Below are positions 25,320 to 35,147 of a stretch of DNA of 38,328 bases, piece after piece. How positions within the stretch are numbered: position 1 is the stretch's first letter; every line of letters starts with the position of its first letter. The stretch spans positions 1 to 38,328 of the forward strand of contig JADIMH010000069.1 of NCBI GenBank assembly GCA_017694885.1, written 5' to 3'. The position numbers and the translations under genes were made by a program. Origin of the DNA: Candidatus Cryptobacteroides faecipullorum (GTDB taxonomy: Bacteria > Bacteroidota > Bacteroidia > Bacteroidales > UBA932). The notes beneath the pieces were generated by a model. It did no database searches. It had not been told where the DNA came from and was given only the letters and a program-made list of their open reading frames with translations.

Positions 25320-27302
25320 ATGAAAAGAGTATTTACAATAGGTGTCTCTGCCGCATTGGTGATACTTGGACTTTCTTCCTGCAACGATTTCTTCGGTACT
25401 ATCCCGGGAGAGAACTATGACCTGGAGAGTACATTTACGAACAGGAGCAAGACCGAACAGTATCTGAACAATGTCTACAGCTACGTTCCGGAAGAGACAA
25501 ATGAAAGAAATCCGTTCTCTCAGGGAAGTATGGCCGGTCCTTGGACAGCCGGTTCCCTCGAGGCAGACATTACATGGAGCGGGAACCCTGCTACCGACTG
25601 GGCTCTCGGAACGGTATATCCGTCTTCCCAGATGGCCAGCTTCTATTGGAAGGAGTACTATAAGGGTATTTCAAAGGCAAGTACATTCATCGCAAACGTC
25701 GACAGGTGTCTCGATGCCAGCGAAAGCGACAGAAGACTGTGGAAGGCCCAGGCAAGGGCTCTCAGGGCTCTGTATTACTTCTATCTGTTCCGTTCATACG
25801 GTCCGCTTGTCCTGCTCGGAGAAGATGCTGTGGCAGTAGACACTCCTATAGACGAGCTTATGATGGAAAGAAGCCCTGTAGATGCATGCGTCAAATTCAT
25901 AGTTGACGAGTTCGACGCGGCTGCCGAGATTCTTCCTGCAAAATATGAAAGTTCCAATGTCGGAAGGATCGATAGGGGTACTTGCAAGGCTTTCAAGGCA
26001 AAGGTTCTTCTGTATGCGGCATCTCCTCTGTTCAACTGCAATGAGATGTATGCCGATGTCAGGAACAATGACGGTACCCAGCTCTTCCCTCAGGACAAGA
26101 GCCAGGAGCAGCAGAAATGGCAGGACGCAAAGACTGCCTATGAAGAATTCTTCCAGGAATTCGTTCCGAGCTATTATGACCTCCACATTGTAGAATCTTC
26201 GACGGGCGGCATCGACCATTACGAGTCTTATCGTCAGACAGCAGCTCTTGCGGATGATAACATTAAGGAACACATCTTCGTAAGGCTTGCATGGAGCGAT
26301 ATGTTCTCATATCAGGTGACTCCGTACCATAATAATTGCCAGGACGGAAGCATGAGGGGCGGTCTCGGATTCGGTACTACCCAGGAAATCGTGGATATGT
26401 ATTATACAGACAAGGGTCTGCGTATTGTCGACGATCCCGATTATGCCCAGTATGAGTACACCGGTATCCCTTCATCCGAATATTACGGATGGCCGGAAGA
26501 CTACAAGGATCCGTTCGAGCCGGAAAGGACTTATTTCAAGCAGAATACCAACAAGACTCTGAAACAGTGGGCACACCGCGAACCTCGTTTCTACTGCTGC
26601 GTTACATTCAACGGTTCTACATGGCTTAAGACGGATACTTCTGACGGAGAAGTCACTACCGAGCTCAACAATACCGGCAACTCAGGTTTTGCTGCCGCTA
26701 ACTGGGATGCTCCATACACCGGCTACGGTGACAGGAGGATGGCTCCTAAAGGCGGACGTAATACTTCAGGACACAGGGTCGTACTGCTTCGTCTCGGCGA
26801 CATGTATCTCGGCTATGCCGAATGCTGCAGCGCATTGGGCGACTACGATACTGCTATCGAGTATGTAAACAAGATCCGCAACCGTGCAGGCGTGCCTGAG
26901 TACGGAGAAGGCGTTGACGGTAACGGCTTTGAACGTATTGCCCTTAGCGATATCGGCCTTTCCGAGAATACTGCTGACGTAAACAAGATCGTTCACCGTG
27001 AAAGGCTTATCGAACTTTCATTCGAGTGGAACCGTTTCTTCGATGTCCGCAGATGGAAAGTCGCAGGAATGAGCGTAGGCGATGACTGGTACTATCCTTC
27101 TTACCATCAGGGCGGAGAAGGCGGAGATATCCATGGTATGACTTATACCGCCGATCCTCCTGAGTTCTTCGAGAAGAGAGTGGTAGAAACCAGAGCTTTC
27201 GATAACAGACATTATTTCTTCCCTATTCCTGACGCAGAGATCAGGCGTAACCCTAAGATGGTCCAGAACTACGGCTGGTCTACAGGAGAAACTGAAGAGT
27301 AA
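25320..27302 (+). CDS. SusD/RagB-family glycan-binding lipoprotein
   Basis: This 660-aa surface lipoprotein pairs with the SusC encoded 41 bp upstream. The lipobox cysteine is C21 ('GLSSCNDFF'). The N-terminal SusD-like region includes 'YLNNVYSYVPEET', 'ARALRALYYFYLFRSYGPLVLL' and 'IDRGTCKAFKAKVLLYAASPLFN'. The RagB C-terminal part has 'LRLGDMYLGYAECCSALGDYDTAIEYVNKIRNRAGVP' and 'IVHRERLIELSFEWNRFFDVRRW', and ends with 'YFFPIPDAEIRRNPKMVQN'. The length is above the SusD average, mainly from insertions in the middle. It probably captures the PUL substrate at the cell surface. Confidence 0.96.
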   Translation: MKRVFTIGVSAALVILGLSSCNDFFGTIPGENYDLESTFTNRSKTEQYLNNVYSYVPEETNERNPFSQGSMAGPWTAGSLEADITWSGNPATDWALGTVYPSSQMASFYWKEYYKGISKASTFIANVDRCLDASESDRRLWKAQARALRALYYFYLFRSYGPLVLLGEDAVAVDTPIDELMMERSPVDACVKFIVDEFDAAAEILPAKYESSNVGRIDRGTCKAFKAKVLLYAASPLFNCNEMYADVRNNDGTQLFPQDKSQEQQKWQDAKTAYEEFFQEFVPSYYDLHIVESSTGGIDHYESYRQTAALADDNIKEHIFVRLAWSDMFSYQVTPYHNNCQDGSMRGGLGFGTTQEIVDMYYTDKGLRIVDDPDYAQYEYTGIPSSEYYGWPEDYKDPFEPERTYFKQNTNKTLKQWAHREPRFYCCVTFNGSTWLKTDTSDGEVTTELNNTGNSGFAAANWDAPYTGYGDRRMAPKGGRNTSGHRVVLLRLGDMYLGYAECCSALGDYDTAIEYVNKIRNRAGVPEYGEGVDGNGFERIALSDIGLSENTADVNKIVHRERLIELSFEWNRFFDVRRWKVAGMSVGDDWYYPSYHQGGEGGDIHGMTYTADPPEFFEKRVVETRAFDNRHYFFPIPDAEIRRNPKMVQNYGWSTGETEE

Positions 27303-27318
27303 TATACAATAGTTTTCT

Positions 27319-29610
27319 ATGAAAAGGACAGGCAAGATATTGTTTTCGGCTGCTATGCTGCTGTGCGGGGCTATAGCCTCCGCGCAGCAGGCGCAGCCTG
27401 TCGATTATGTCAACCCGCTGATGGGAACTGACTCAAAGGTTTCATTCTCCAATGGAAACACCACACCGGTGATTTCCCTCCCCTGGGGCATGAACAGCTG
27501 GATTCCGCAGACAGGCAAGATGGGTGACGGCTGGTCGTACACTTATGATGCGGACAAGATCCGCGGTTTCAAGCAGACTCATCGTCCGAGCCCGTGGATC
27601 AATGATTACGGACAGTTCTCTCTGATGCCGGTTACAGGCAGGCTGAAGATAGATGAAGAGCGCAGGGCATCTTGGTTTACGCACAAGGCAGAGGACGCCA
27701 GACCATACTATTATAGCGTATATTTGTCGGAATATGACATGACCACCGAGATAACACCTACTGAAAGGTGTGCCTATTTCCGCTTTTCTTTTCCGAAAAC
27801 AGATGAGGCTTATGTGATAGTGGATGCCTATGACCGCGGTTCATATATAAAGGTTCTCCCCGACCAGAACCGTATCATAGGGTATACCACCAAGAACAGT
27901 GGTGGAGTTCCGAAAAACTTCAAGAACTGGTTTATCATCGAATTCGACCGTCCGTTTGAATTCCGGAAGACATGGGCTGACTATCATGAGGTGGAAGAGC
28001 ATCTTGAGCTCGAATCAGATCATGTAGGTGCCGTCGTAGGCTTTAAGACAAGCCGCCGCGGAGAGCAGATCCATGCAAAAGTGGCTTCTTCATTCATCAG
28101 TCTTGAACAGGCAGAGCAGAACCTGAAGGAGATCGGAGACAAGACTTTTGATCAGATCAAGGAGGAAGGCAAAGCTGTCTGGAATGATGTCCTGGGACGC
28201 ATCTATGTTGAAGACGACGATGTTGACCGGCTGAAAACCTTCTATTCCTGCCTTTACCGCTCTGTCCTTTTTCCTAGAAACTTCTCTGAGATCAATGCAG
28301 ACGGCCAGGTCGTACACTACAGCCCGTACAATGGAGAAGTCCTCCCTGGCTACATGTTTACCGATACCGGTTTCTGGGATACTTTCCGCAGTCTGTTCCC
28401 GTTGGTAAACCTCGTTTACCCTTCTATGGGAGAAAAGATGCAGGAAGGTCTTCTGAATGCCTATCTTGAAAGCGGGTTCTTCCCTGAATGGGCGAGTCCG
28501 GGGCATCGCGGCTGCATGATCGGCAACAATTCCGCATCGGTCGTTGCGGATGCCTATTTGAAAGGCATTACGAAAGCCGATGCCCAGAAGATGTATGAAG
28601 GTCTTCTTAAGGGAGCAAACAGCGTGCATCCTTACATCGCCTCTACGGGAAGGTACGGTTATCAGTACTACAACAAGCTCGGATATGTCCCTTACAATGT
28701 AGGAATCAACGAGAATGTGGCGCGTACCCTCGAGTATGCATACGATGACTGGTGCATATACAGGATGGGACAGAAACTCGGAAGACCGGAAGAGGAGATC
28801 GAAATCTACAAACTCCGTTCACAGAACTACAGGAACGTTTTCGATCCTGAGACGAAGCTCATGCGCGGAAAGAATGAAGACGGTACTTTCCAGTCTCCGT
28901 TCAATCCTTTCAAATGGGGCGATGCGTTTACAGAAGGGAACAGCTGGCATTACACATGGTCCGTGTTCCATGATGTCCAGGGTCTTATCGACCTGATGGG
29001 AGGAAAAGAGGAATTCGTGCACCAGCTTGACACGATCTTCGCCCTGCCTCCGGTATTCGATGACAGCTATTACGGCGGAGTAATCCACGAAATCCGTGAA
29101 ATGGAGGTTATGAACATGGGTAACTACGCCCATGGCAACCAGCCTATCCAGCATATGATCTACCTGTATGACTATGCGGGCGAGCCTTGGAAGGCACAGT
29201 ACTGGCTCAGGGAGGTGATGACCCGCTTCTACAAGCCTACTCCTGACGGATATTGCGGTGATGAGGATAACGGCCAGACATCGGCATGGTATGTGTTTAC
29301 CGCCCTGGGCTTCTATCCTGTCTGCCCTGGAAGCGACGAGTATGCGCTCGGCGCTCCGTATTTCCGCAAGGCTGTAATAACTCTTGAAAACGGCAAGAAG
29401 ATAGATATCTCGGCTCCGGACAACAGCGATGATAACCGGTATATCAAGTCGATGCAGTTCAACGGCAAGAAGTACACGAAGAATTATCTGAATTATTTCG
29501 ACCTTATGAAAGGTGCCAGACTGTATTTCGACATGGATGACCGGCCTTCGAAAGACAGAGGTACGTCAGAGGAAGACCTGCCGTATTCTTTCTCAAGGGA
29601 AGACAAGTAA
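27319..29610 (+). CDS. GH92 alpha-mannosidase (first of three)
   Basis: This 763-aa secreted protein has a signal peptide ending near 'IASAQ' and the GH92 N-terminal beta-sandwich ('VDYVNPLMGTDSK...'). A catalytic (alpha/alpha)6 domain follows. GH92 enzymes are calcium-dependent exo-alpha-mannosidases. E539 in 'TEGNSWHYTW' is at the general-acid position and D648/D650 in 'GDEDNGQTSAW' at the base position. The equivalent of 'HGNEPxHH' in the other two copies is 'HGNQPIQH' here (605-612), and 'QTHRPSPWINDYG' replaces their 'SHTHLSGTG'. It therefore belongs to a different GH92 branch and may cut another linkage. It begins 16 bp after susD. Confidence 0.94.
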   Translation: MKRTGKILFSAAMLLCGAIASAQQAQPVDYVNPLMGTDSKVSFSNGNTTPVISLPWGMNSWIPQTGKMGDGWSYTYDADKIRGFKQTHRPSPWINDYGQFSLMPVTGRLKIDEERRASWFTHKAEDARPYYYSVYLSEYDMTTEITPTERCAYFRFSFPKTDEAYVIVDAYDRGSYIKVLPDQNRIIGYTTKNSGGVPKNFKNWFIIEFDRPFEFRKTWADYHEVEEHLELESDHVGAVVGFKTSRRGEQIHAKVASSFISLEQAEQNLKEIGDKTFDQIKEEGKAVWNDVLGRIYVEDDDVDRLKTFYSCLYRSVLFPRNFSEINADGQVVHYSPYNGEVLPGYMFTDTGFWDTFRSLFPLVNLVYPSMGEKMQEGLLNAYLESGFFPEWASPGHRGCMIGNNSASVVADAYLKGITKADAQKMYEGLLKGANSVHPYIASTGRYGYQYYNKLGYVPYNVGINENVARTLEYAYDDWCIYRMGQKLGRPEEEIEIYKLRSQNYRNVFDPETKLMRGKNEDGTFQSPFNPFKWGDAFTEGNSWHYTWSVFHDVQGLIDLMGGKEEFVHQLDTIFALPPVFDDSYYGGVIHEIREMEVMNMGNYAHGNQPIQHMIYLYDYAGEPWKAQYWLREVMTRFYKPTPDGYCGDEDNGQTSAWYVFTALGFYPVCPGSDEYALGAPYFRKAVITLENGKKIDISAPDNSDDNRYIKSMQFNGKKYTKNYLNYFDLMKGARLYFDMDDRPSKDRGTSEEDLPYSFSREDK

Positions 29611-29625
29611 TTCTGACAGGATGTT

Positions 29626-31974
29626 ATGGGTATAGCACGGAAAATTTTCAGTATGCTTTCAATAGCAGCTTTACCGCTGGCGGCTGCAGCTGGCCCGGTG
29701 GATTATGTGAACCCGATTATCGGGACCAACGGAATGGGCCATACATTCCCCGGGGCCTGCGTCCCGTTCGGTGCGGTACAGCTCAGTCCTGATACCGATA
29801 CTATTCCGCACAGCGTAGACGGAGTATATCAGAAAAAGGCTTACGAGTATTGTGCCGGATACCAGTACGGAGACAAGACCATAGTCGGCTTCAGCCATAC
29901 GCATCTGAGCGGTACGGGACATTCCGATCTCGGAGATATCCTTGTCATGCCTGCGACAGGCGGCATCAAGCTCAATCCCGGGACTTCGGACAACCCCGAC
30001 AGCGGCTACCGGTCAAGGTTCAGCCACTCTACCGAGAAGGCGGTTCCCGGCTATTATGAGGTCATGCTGGATGATTACGGCATAAAGGCGCAGCTTACGG
30101 CTACCGCCCGCACGGGAGTTCACAAGTACACATTCCCTGAGAAATCAGAAGAAGGCCATATAGTTCTGGATATGTCTCATGGAATCTACAACTATAAGGG
30201 AAAGACCCTCTGGTCAGTCCTTCGTGTCGAAAATGATACTCTCGTGACCGGATACAGGATCACCAACGGATGGGCAAGGACGAATTATACCTATTTCGCC
30301 ATGAGTTTTTCCCGCCCGGTACGTAATTACGGTTATAAGGACCGTTCCGGTGTACCTTATAACGGTTTCTGGAGAAGATTCAATCTGGAAGAGAATTTCC
30401 CTGAAATGGCCGGACGGGATGTGGCGGCATATTTCTGCTTCGACCTTTCGGATGAAAAGGATCTGGTAGTCAAGGTCGCCCTTTCTGCGGTAAGTACCGA
30501 AGGCGCATTGAAAAATCTTCAGGCCGAGGCGGCAGGACGCAGTTTTGAGGAAATAGCCTCCGATGCTTCAGACTTGTGGAATGACGAACTGCGGCATTTC
30601 GAAGTGGAAGGGACCGAAGACCAGAAGGCCATGTTTTATACCTCCCTGTACCATACAATGATCAACCCGTCGGTCTACATGGATGTCGACGGTCAGTACA
30701 GAGGTCTTGACCATAACATCCATAAAGCGGAAGGCTTTACCAACTATACGGTTTTCTCTCTTTGGGATACCTACCGGGCAGAGCATCCGTTCCTGAACCT
30801 GTTCAAGCCTGAAAGGAATGCAGACATGGTCAGGTCGATGATCGCCCATCAGCAGCAGAGCGTCCACGGTATGCTGCCGGTATGGAGCCTTATGGGCAAT
30901 GAAAACTGGTGCATGAGCGGCTACCATGCGGTACCCGTGCTTTCTGACGCTATCGTCAAAGGAACTTATGCCGATACGGACGGCGGCGCGCTGAAAGCGA
31001 TGGTAAGCACTTCGAAAGTTCCTTATTATGAGGGTGTCAAAGAGTACATGGAACTTGGATATGTCCCTCTGGACAAGAGCGGTACGGCAGCGTCTACCAC
31101 GCTTGAGTATGCCTACGATGACTGGACCGTTTACAGCGCCGCACTGAAGGAAGGCAGGAAGGACATAGCAGATGAATATTTCAAAAGGGCTTTGAACTAC
31201 AGGAACATATATGACCCTGAAATCGGATTTGCAAGACCGAAGTATTCCGACGGATCCTTCAAGAAGGATTTCGATGTACTCCAGACATACGGAGAAGGTT
31301 TCATTGAAGGAAATTCCTGGAATTTCTCTTTCCATGTTCCGTTCGATGTGTACGGAATGATGGACTTGATGGGAGGCGAGAAGGCATTCATCGAGAAGCT
31401 CGACCAGCTTTTCTCTATGCATCTTCCTGAAAAATACTATGAACACAATGAGGATATCACTGAATCCTGTCTGGTCGGCGGCTATGTGCACGGAAACGAA
31501 CCGAGCCATCATGTGCCGTATCTGTATGCCTGGACATCGCAGCCATGGAAAACCCAGTCGAAAGTAAGGGAAATCCTCAACAAGATGTATCGGAACGATA
31601 TCAACGGACTCGGCGGCAACGATGACTGCGGACAGATGTCTGCATGGTACCTGTTCTCCGTATTGGGCTTTTATCCGGTATGTCCCGGAACGGACCAGTA
31701 TGTGCTCGGAGCTCCGTACCTCCCATATGTGAAAGTAACCCTTCCTAACGGAAATGTACTGGAAATCAAGGCTCCCGAAGTAAGCGATACCAACTGTTAC
31801 GTGCGCTCGTTCACAATGGACGGCAAAGAATACGACAAACTCTATGTTACTCATGAGGATATCCTGAAAGGAGGGGTCTGGGAGTTCAGGATGGGACAGA
31901 AACCGGACAGAAAGCGCGGTCTTTCAAAAGCTGACAAACCGTACTCCCTCACCGAAGGAATAGATGAACAATAA
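29626..31974 (+). CDS. GH92 alpha-mannosidase (second of three)
   Basis: This 782-aa secreted protein has a signal peptide ('FSMLSIAALPLAAAA') and the GH92 start 'VDYVNPIIGTNGMGHTFPGACVPFGAVQLSPDTD'. E561 in 'IEGNSWNFSF' fits the general acid, and D666/D667 in 'GGNDDCGQMSAWYLF' the base motif. 'HGNEPSHH' (622-629) is present. I recall this Glu-bearing segment lining the acceptor site in alpha-1,2-specific members, so alpha-1,2-mannosidase activity is a reasonable guess but not proven. It starts 15 bp after the first GH92 gene and is followed by the metalloprotease gene 20 bp later. Confidence 0.95.
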   Translation: MGIARKIFSMLSIAALPLAAAAGPVDYVNPIIGTNGMGHTFPGACVPFGAVQLSPDTDTIPHSVDGVYQKKAYEYCAGYQYGDKTIVGFSHTHLSGTGHSDLGDILVMPATGGIKLNPGTSDNPDSGYRSRFSHSTEKAVPGYYEVMLDDYGIKAQLTATARTGVHKYTFPEKSEEGHIVLDMSHGIYNYKGKTLWSVLRVENDTLVTGYRITNGWARTNYTYFAMSFSRPVRNYGYKDRSGVPYNGFWRRFNLEENFPEMAGRDVAAYFCFDLSDEKDLVVKVALSAVSTEGALKNLQAEAAGRSFEEIASDASDLWNDELRHFEVEGTEDQKAMFYTSLYHTMINPSVYMDVDGQYRGLDHNIHKAEGFTNYTVFSLWDTYRAEHPFLNLFKPERNADMVRSMIAHQQQSVHGMLPVWSLMGNENWCMSGYHAVPVLSDAIVKGTYADTDGGALKAMVSTSKVPYYEGVKEYMELGYVPLDKSGTAASTTLEYAYDDWTVYSAALKEGRKDIADEYFKRALNYRNIYDPEIGFARPKYSDGSFKKDFDVLQTYGEGFIEGNSWNFSFHVPFDVYGMMDLMGGEKAFIEKLDQLFSMHLPEKYYEHNEDITESCLVGGYVHGNEPSHHVPYLYAWTSQPWKTQSKVREILNKMYRNDINGLGGNDDCGQMSAWYLFSVLGFYPVCPGTDQYVLGAPYLPYVKVTLPNGNVLEIKAPEVSDTNCYVRSFTMDGKEYDKLYVTHEDILKGGVWEFRMGQKPDRKRGLSKADKPYSLTEGIDEQ

Positions 31975-31994
31975 AACGAAACAATATTAAAGAC

Positions 31995-32786
31995 ATGAAA
32001 ACAAGATATTTCATCGCAGCCTTGCTTGCGGCCGGACTGACAGTATCCTGCGCTTCTTCGCAAGGCAAAAAAACGACAGACAAGACAGCCGACTGGTCCG
32101 GCTATAATGTCGGGACAATCATATTCGAGGACAAGGCTCCTCAGACCAAAGGTTCGGAAATATACGGCCGCATCATTCCTGATCCGGAGTCATATATCGC
32201 CGAGCAGGCAAGGACCGTCCTTTCCATATTGTATGATTCCCCGAATGACAGTATCACACCTGTGCATCAGATCCATTATACCCTTGAGGATATCGATGGA
32301 ATTTCCGCAAAAGGCGGCCGACCGGGGTATGTGGATATATTCTACAGCACACGTCATATCGAACGTTCCTTTGCACAGAATGATACTACGAAACTTCTTT
32401 TTGAAACCCGCGGCGTGCTTCTCCATGAGCTTACGCATGCCTATCAGCTGGAACCGCAGGGAATAGGTTCTTACGGAACGAACCGTACTTTCTGGGCGTT
32501 TATAGAAGGAATGGCTGATGCAGTGCGTGTTGCGGGCGGCGGATTCGGACCTGATGCACGTCCTAAAGGCGGCAACTATATGGACGGGTACAGAACGACC
32601 GGGTATTTTCTTGTGTGGGTAAAAGATAATAAGGACCCTGAATTCCTGAAAAAGTTCAACCGCAGTGCGCTTGAAGTGGTTCCATGGTCTTTTGACGGTG
32701 CATTCAAGCATATTCTCGGACCGGAGTGCAGTGTAGATGACCTGTGGCATGAATATCAGGTGGCAGTAGGCGATATCAAGAATTGA
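31995..32786 (+). CDS. Basic secretory protein-family zinc metalloprotease lipoprotein
   Basis: This 263-aa protein has a lipoprotein signal with C19 ('GLTVSCASS'). Residues ~50-260 match the plant/bacterial basic secretory protein family, thought to be zinc peptidases. The HExxH motif is H144-E145-L-T-H148 in 'LLHELTHAYQ'. A downstream acidic ligand candidate is E171/D175 in 'FIEGMADAVR', and 'YRTTGYFLVWV' is also typical. It lies between GH92 genes two and three, with 1-13 bp before the third. It probably trims the protein backbone of mannosylated glycoproteins or exposes glycans; that role is inferred from placement. Peptidase activity is not shown by sequence alone. Confidence 0.88.
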   Translation: MKTRYFIAALLAAGLTVSCASSQGKKTTDKTADWSGYNVGTIIFEDKAPQTKGSEIYGRIIPDPESYIAEQARTVLSILYDSPNDSITPVHQIHYTLEDIDGISAKGGRPGYVDIFYSTRHIERSFAQNDTTKLLFETRGVLLHELTHAYQLEPQGIGSYGTNRTFWAFIEGMADAVRVAGGGFGPDARPKGGNYMDGYRTTGYFLVWVKDNKDPEFLKKFNRSALEVVPWSFDGAFKHILGPECSVDDLWHEYQVAVGDIKN

Positions 32787-32799
32787 GTTGGAATTTACA

Positions 32800-35133
32800 G
32801 TGAAAAGTGTATTCATAAATGCAGTTGTCCTGTTGTCGTGCCTGGCTTTCCAGCCAGGTACGGCACAGACTGCGGAGCGGTTGGTGGATTATGTTAACCC
32901 GTTTGTCGGTACGGACGGCTACGGAAATGTATACCCCGGCTCTCAGATTCCTTTCGGAGGGATACAGATAAGCCCGGATACGGATGCCGACTTCTATGAT
33001 GCGGCCTCCGGATATAAATACAGCCATCCGACTGTCATGGGATTCAGCCTTACGCATCTGAGCGGGACCGGCATACCGGATTTAGGGGACTTCCTTTTCA
33101 TTCCGGGGACAGGCAGAATGTACTTTGAGCCCGGAACGCACGAGTCTCATGACAAAGGCTACAGATCGGCCTATTCCCATGATCAGGAGTGGGCTTCACC
33201 CGACTATTACGGAGTGGTGCTGTCCGATTATAGCGTTAAGGCTGAAATGACTTCCGGTTTGAGAAGCGGTATTTTCAGGTTTACCTATCCGGAGTCTGAC
33301 AGTTCATTCGTAATGATAGACATGAACCATACCCTGTGGCAGAAATGTCCGTGGTCAAACCTCAGGATGATAAATGATTCCACTATTACCGGCTATAAGC
33401 TGGTGAAGGGCTGGGGACCGGAAAGGCATGTCTATTTTGCGGCGGTATTCTCAAAGAAACTCGATAATTTCAGGATTATGCAGGACGGGAAACCAGTAAT
33501 ATACAATACATCCCGTTTCCGCAGCAGTCTGGAGGCATGGGGAGAAAAACTTATGGCCTGTATCATGTTCGATACTGCAGAAGGAGAGGAAGTGACCGTC
33601 AAGGTCGCAGTATCCGGGGTAAGTACCGACGGGGCTTTGGCCAATATCAGAGAACTGGACGGACAGACTTTCGATTCCTTGAAACGGAAAGGAGAGGACC
33701 TGTGGGAAAAGGAACTGTCGAAATACGGGGTCACTGCAGACCGCAAGACGAAGGAGACATTCTACACGTCTGCATACCATGCGGCTTTGCATCCGTTCAT
33801 TTTCCAGGATGCGGACGGCAGTTTCCGCGGACTCGACAAGAATATCGAAAAAGCGGACGGCTTTACCAATTATACTGTTTTTTCCCTGTGGGATACCTAC
33901 CGGGCTTTCCACCCGTGGCTGAATCTTGTGAATCAGGAACTGAATGCGAACGTGGCCAATTCCATGCTTGCCCATTATGACAAGAGCGTGGAGCATATGC
34001 TCCCGATATGGTCTTTCTACGGAAACGAAACCTGGTGCATGATCGGATATCACGCCGTATCAGTCCTGGCCGACATGATAGTCAAAGGAGTAAAAGGCTT
34101 CGATTACGAAAGGGCCTATGAAGCCATGAGGACGACAGCCATGAATCCGCATTTCGACTGTCTGCCGGAATATATGGAAATGGGTTATGTCCCGTTCGAC
34201 AAAGAGGCCGAGTCCGTATCCAAGACTCTCGAATACGCTTATGACGATTTCTGTATAGCCCAGGCGGCCAAGGCCCTCGGCAAAGAAGACGATTACAGGT
34301 ATTTCCTGAACAGGTCGCTTTCTTACCAGACCCTGATCGATCCTCAGACAAAATTCATGAGGGGAAGGGATTCGGAAGGAAACTGGCGTACGCCGTTCAC
34401 TCCTGTAGCCTACCAGGGACCTGGCTCGGTACACGGCTGGGGCGATATCACCGAAGGCTTCACGGTACAGTATACGTGGACTGTACCTCATGATATTCAG
34501 GGATATATGAATATAGCAGGAGAAGACTTCCTCAGAGAAAGGCTCGACAGCCTGTTCATGGTGGAACTTCCTGAAGATATCCCTGGAGCGCATGACATAT
34601 GGGGCAGAATCGGAGCTTACTGGCATGGAAATGAGCCTTGTCACCATGTGCCGTATATCTACAATTATATGAAACAGCCGTGGAAATGCCAGAAATGGGT
34701 GCGCACCATAGCCGACAGATTCTACGGAAATACGCCGGATGCCCTGAGCGGCAACGATGACTGCGGACAGATGTCTGCATGGTACATGTTCAACTGCATA
34801 GGTTTCTATCCGGTAGCTCCATCCAGCAACATCTACAATATCGGCTCTCCATGTGTCGAGGCCATATCGGTCAGGATGAGCAACGGAAAGACCATAGAAA
34901 TGGAAACGGAGAACTGGTCTCCTGAAAACGTATATGTCAAGGCCCTGTATGTAAACGGAAAGAAATGCGACAGGTCATACCTGACATATGACGAGATAAA
35001 GGACGGGGTAAGCCTGAAGTTCGTCATGAGCGGCAGGCCTGACTACAGGAGAGGAACGAAAGAGAGGGATGTGCCTCCTTCCCTGTCTGCAAAAGACAAT
35101 ACGTTGATTTACCAGAATAACAATCATAATTAA
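32800..35133 (+). CDS. GH92 alpha-mannosidase (third of three)
   Basis: No ATG opens this frame near its 5' end. I chose GTG at 32800 because it yields a clean signal peptide ('MKSVFINAVVLLSCLAFQPGTAQ' in two parts, residues 1-22); TTG at 32788, 1 bp after the previous stop, would add four residues. From GTG the protein is 777 aa. GH92 motifs are 'VDYVNPFVGTDGYGNVYPGSQIPFGGIQ', E552 in 'ITEGFTVQYTW' (where the others have 'EGNSW'), 'HGNEPCHH' with E612, and D653/D654 in 'GNDDCGQMSAWYMF'. The altered residues after the acid suggest a different specificity. It is closer to the second GH92 than to the first. Confidence 0.93.
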   Translation: MKSVFINAVVLLSCLAFQPGTAQTAERLVDYVNPFVGTDGYGNVYPGSQIPFGGIQISPDTDADFYDAASGYKYSHPTVMGFSLTHLSGTGIPDLGDFLFIPGTGRMYFEPGTHESHDKGYRSAYSHDQEWASPDYYGVVLSDYSVKAEMTSGLRSGIFRFTYPESDSSFVMIDMNHTLWQKCPWSNLRMINDSTITGYKLVKGWGPERHVYFAAVFSKKLDNFRIMQDGKPVIYNTSRFRSSLEAWGEKLMACIMFDTAEGEEVTVKVAVSGVSTDGALANIRELDGQTFDSLKRKGEDLWEKELSKYGVTADRKTKETFYTSAYHAALHPFIFQDADGSFRGLDKNIEKADGFTNYTVFSLWDTYRAFHPWLNLVNQELNANVANSMLAHYDKSVEHMLPIWSFYGNETWCMIGYHAVSVLADMIVKGVKGFDYERAYEAMRTTAMNPHFDCLPEYMEMGYVPFDKEAESVSKTLEYAYDDFCIAQAAKALGKEDDYRYFLNRSLSYQTLIDPQTKFMRGRDSEGNWRTPFTPVAYQGPGSVHGWGDITEGFTVQYTWTVPHDIQGYMNIAGEDFLRERLDSLFMVELPEDIPGAHDIWGRIGAYWHGNEPCHHVPYIYNYMKQPWKCQKWVRTIADRFYGNTPDALSGNDDCGQMSAWYMFNCIGFYPVAPSSNIYNIGSPCVEAISVRMSNGKTIEMETENWSPENVYVKALYVNGKKCDRSYLTYDEIKDGVSLKFVMSGRPDYRRGTKERDVPPSLSAKDNTLIYQNNNHN

Positions 35134-35147
35134 TAATCAGAACAGAA

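Noticed and set aside
30568..31854. 428-codon open frame on the minus strand
   Set aside because: It is a shadow of the second GH92 gene, with no recognisable domain and no promoter or signal sequence.
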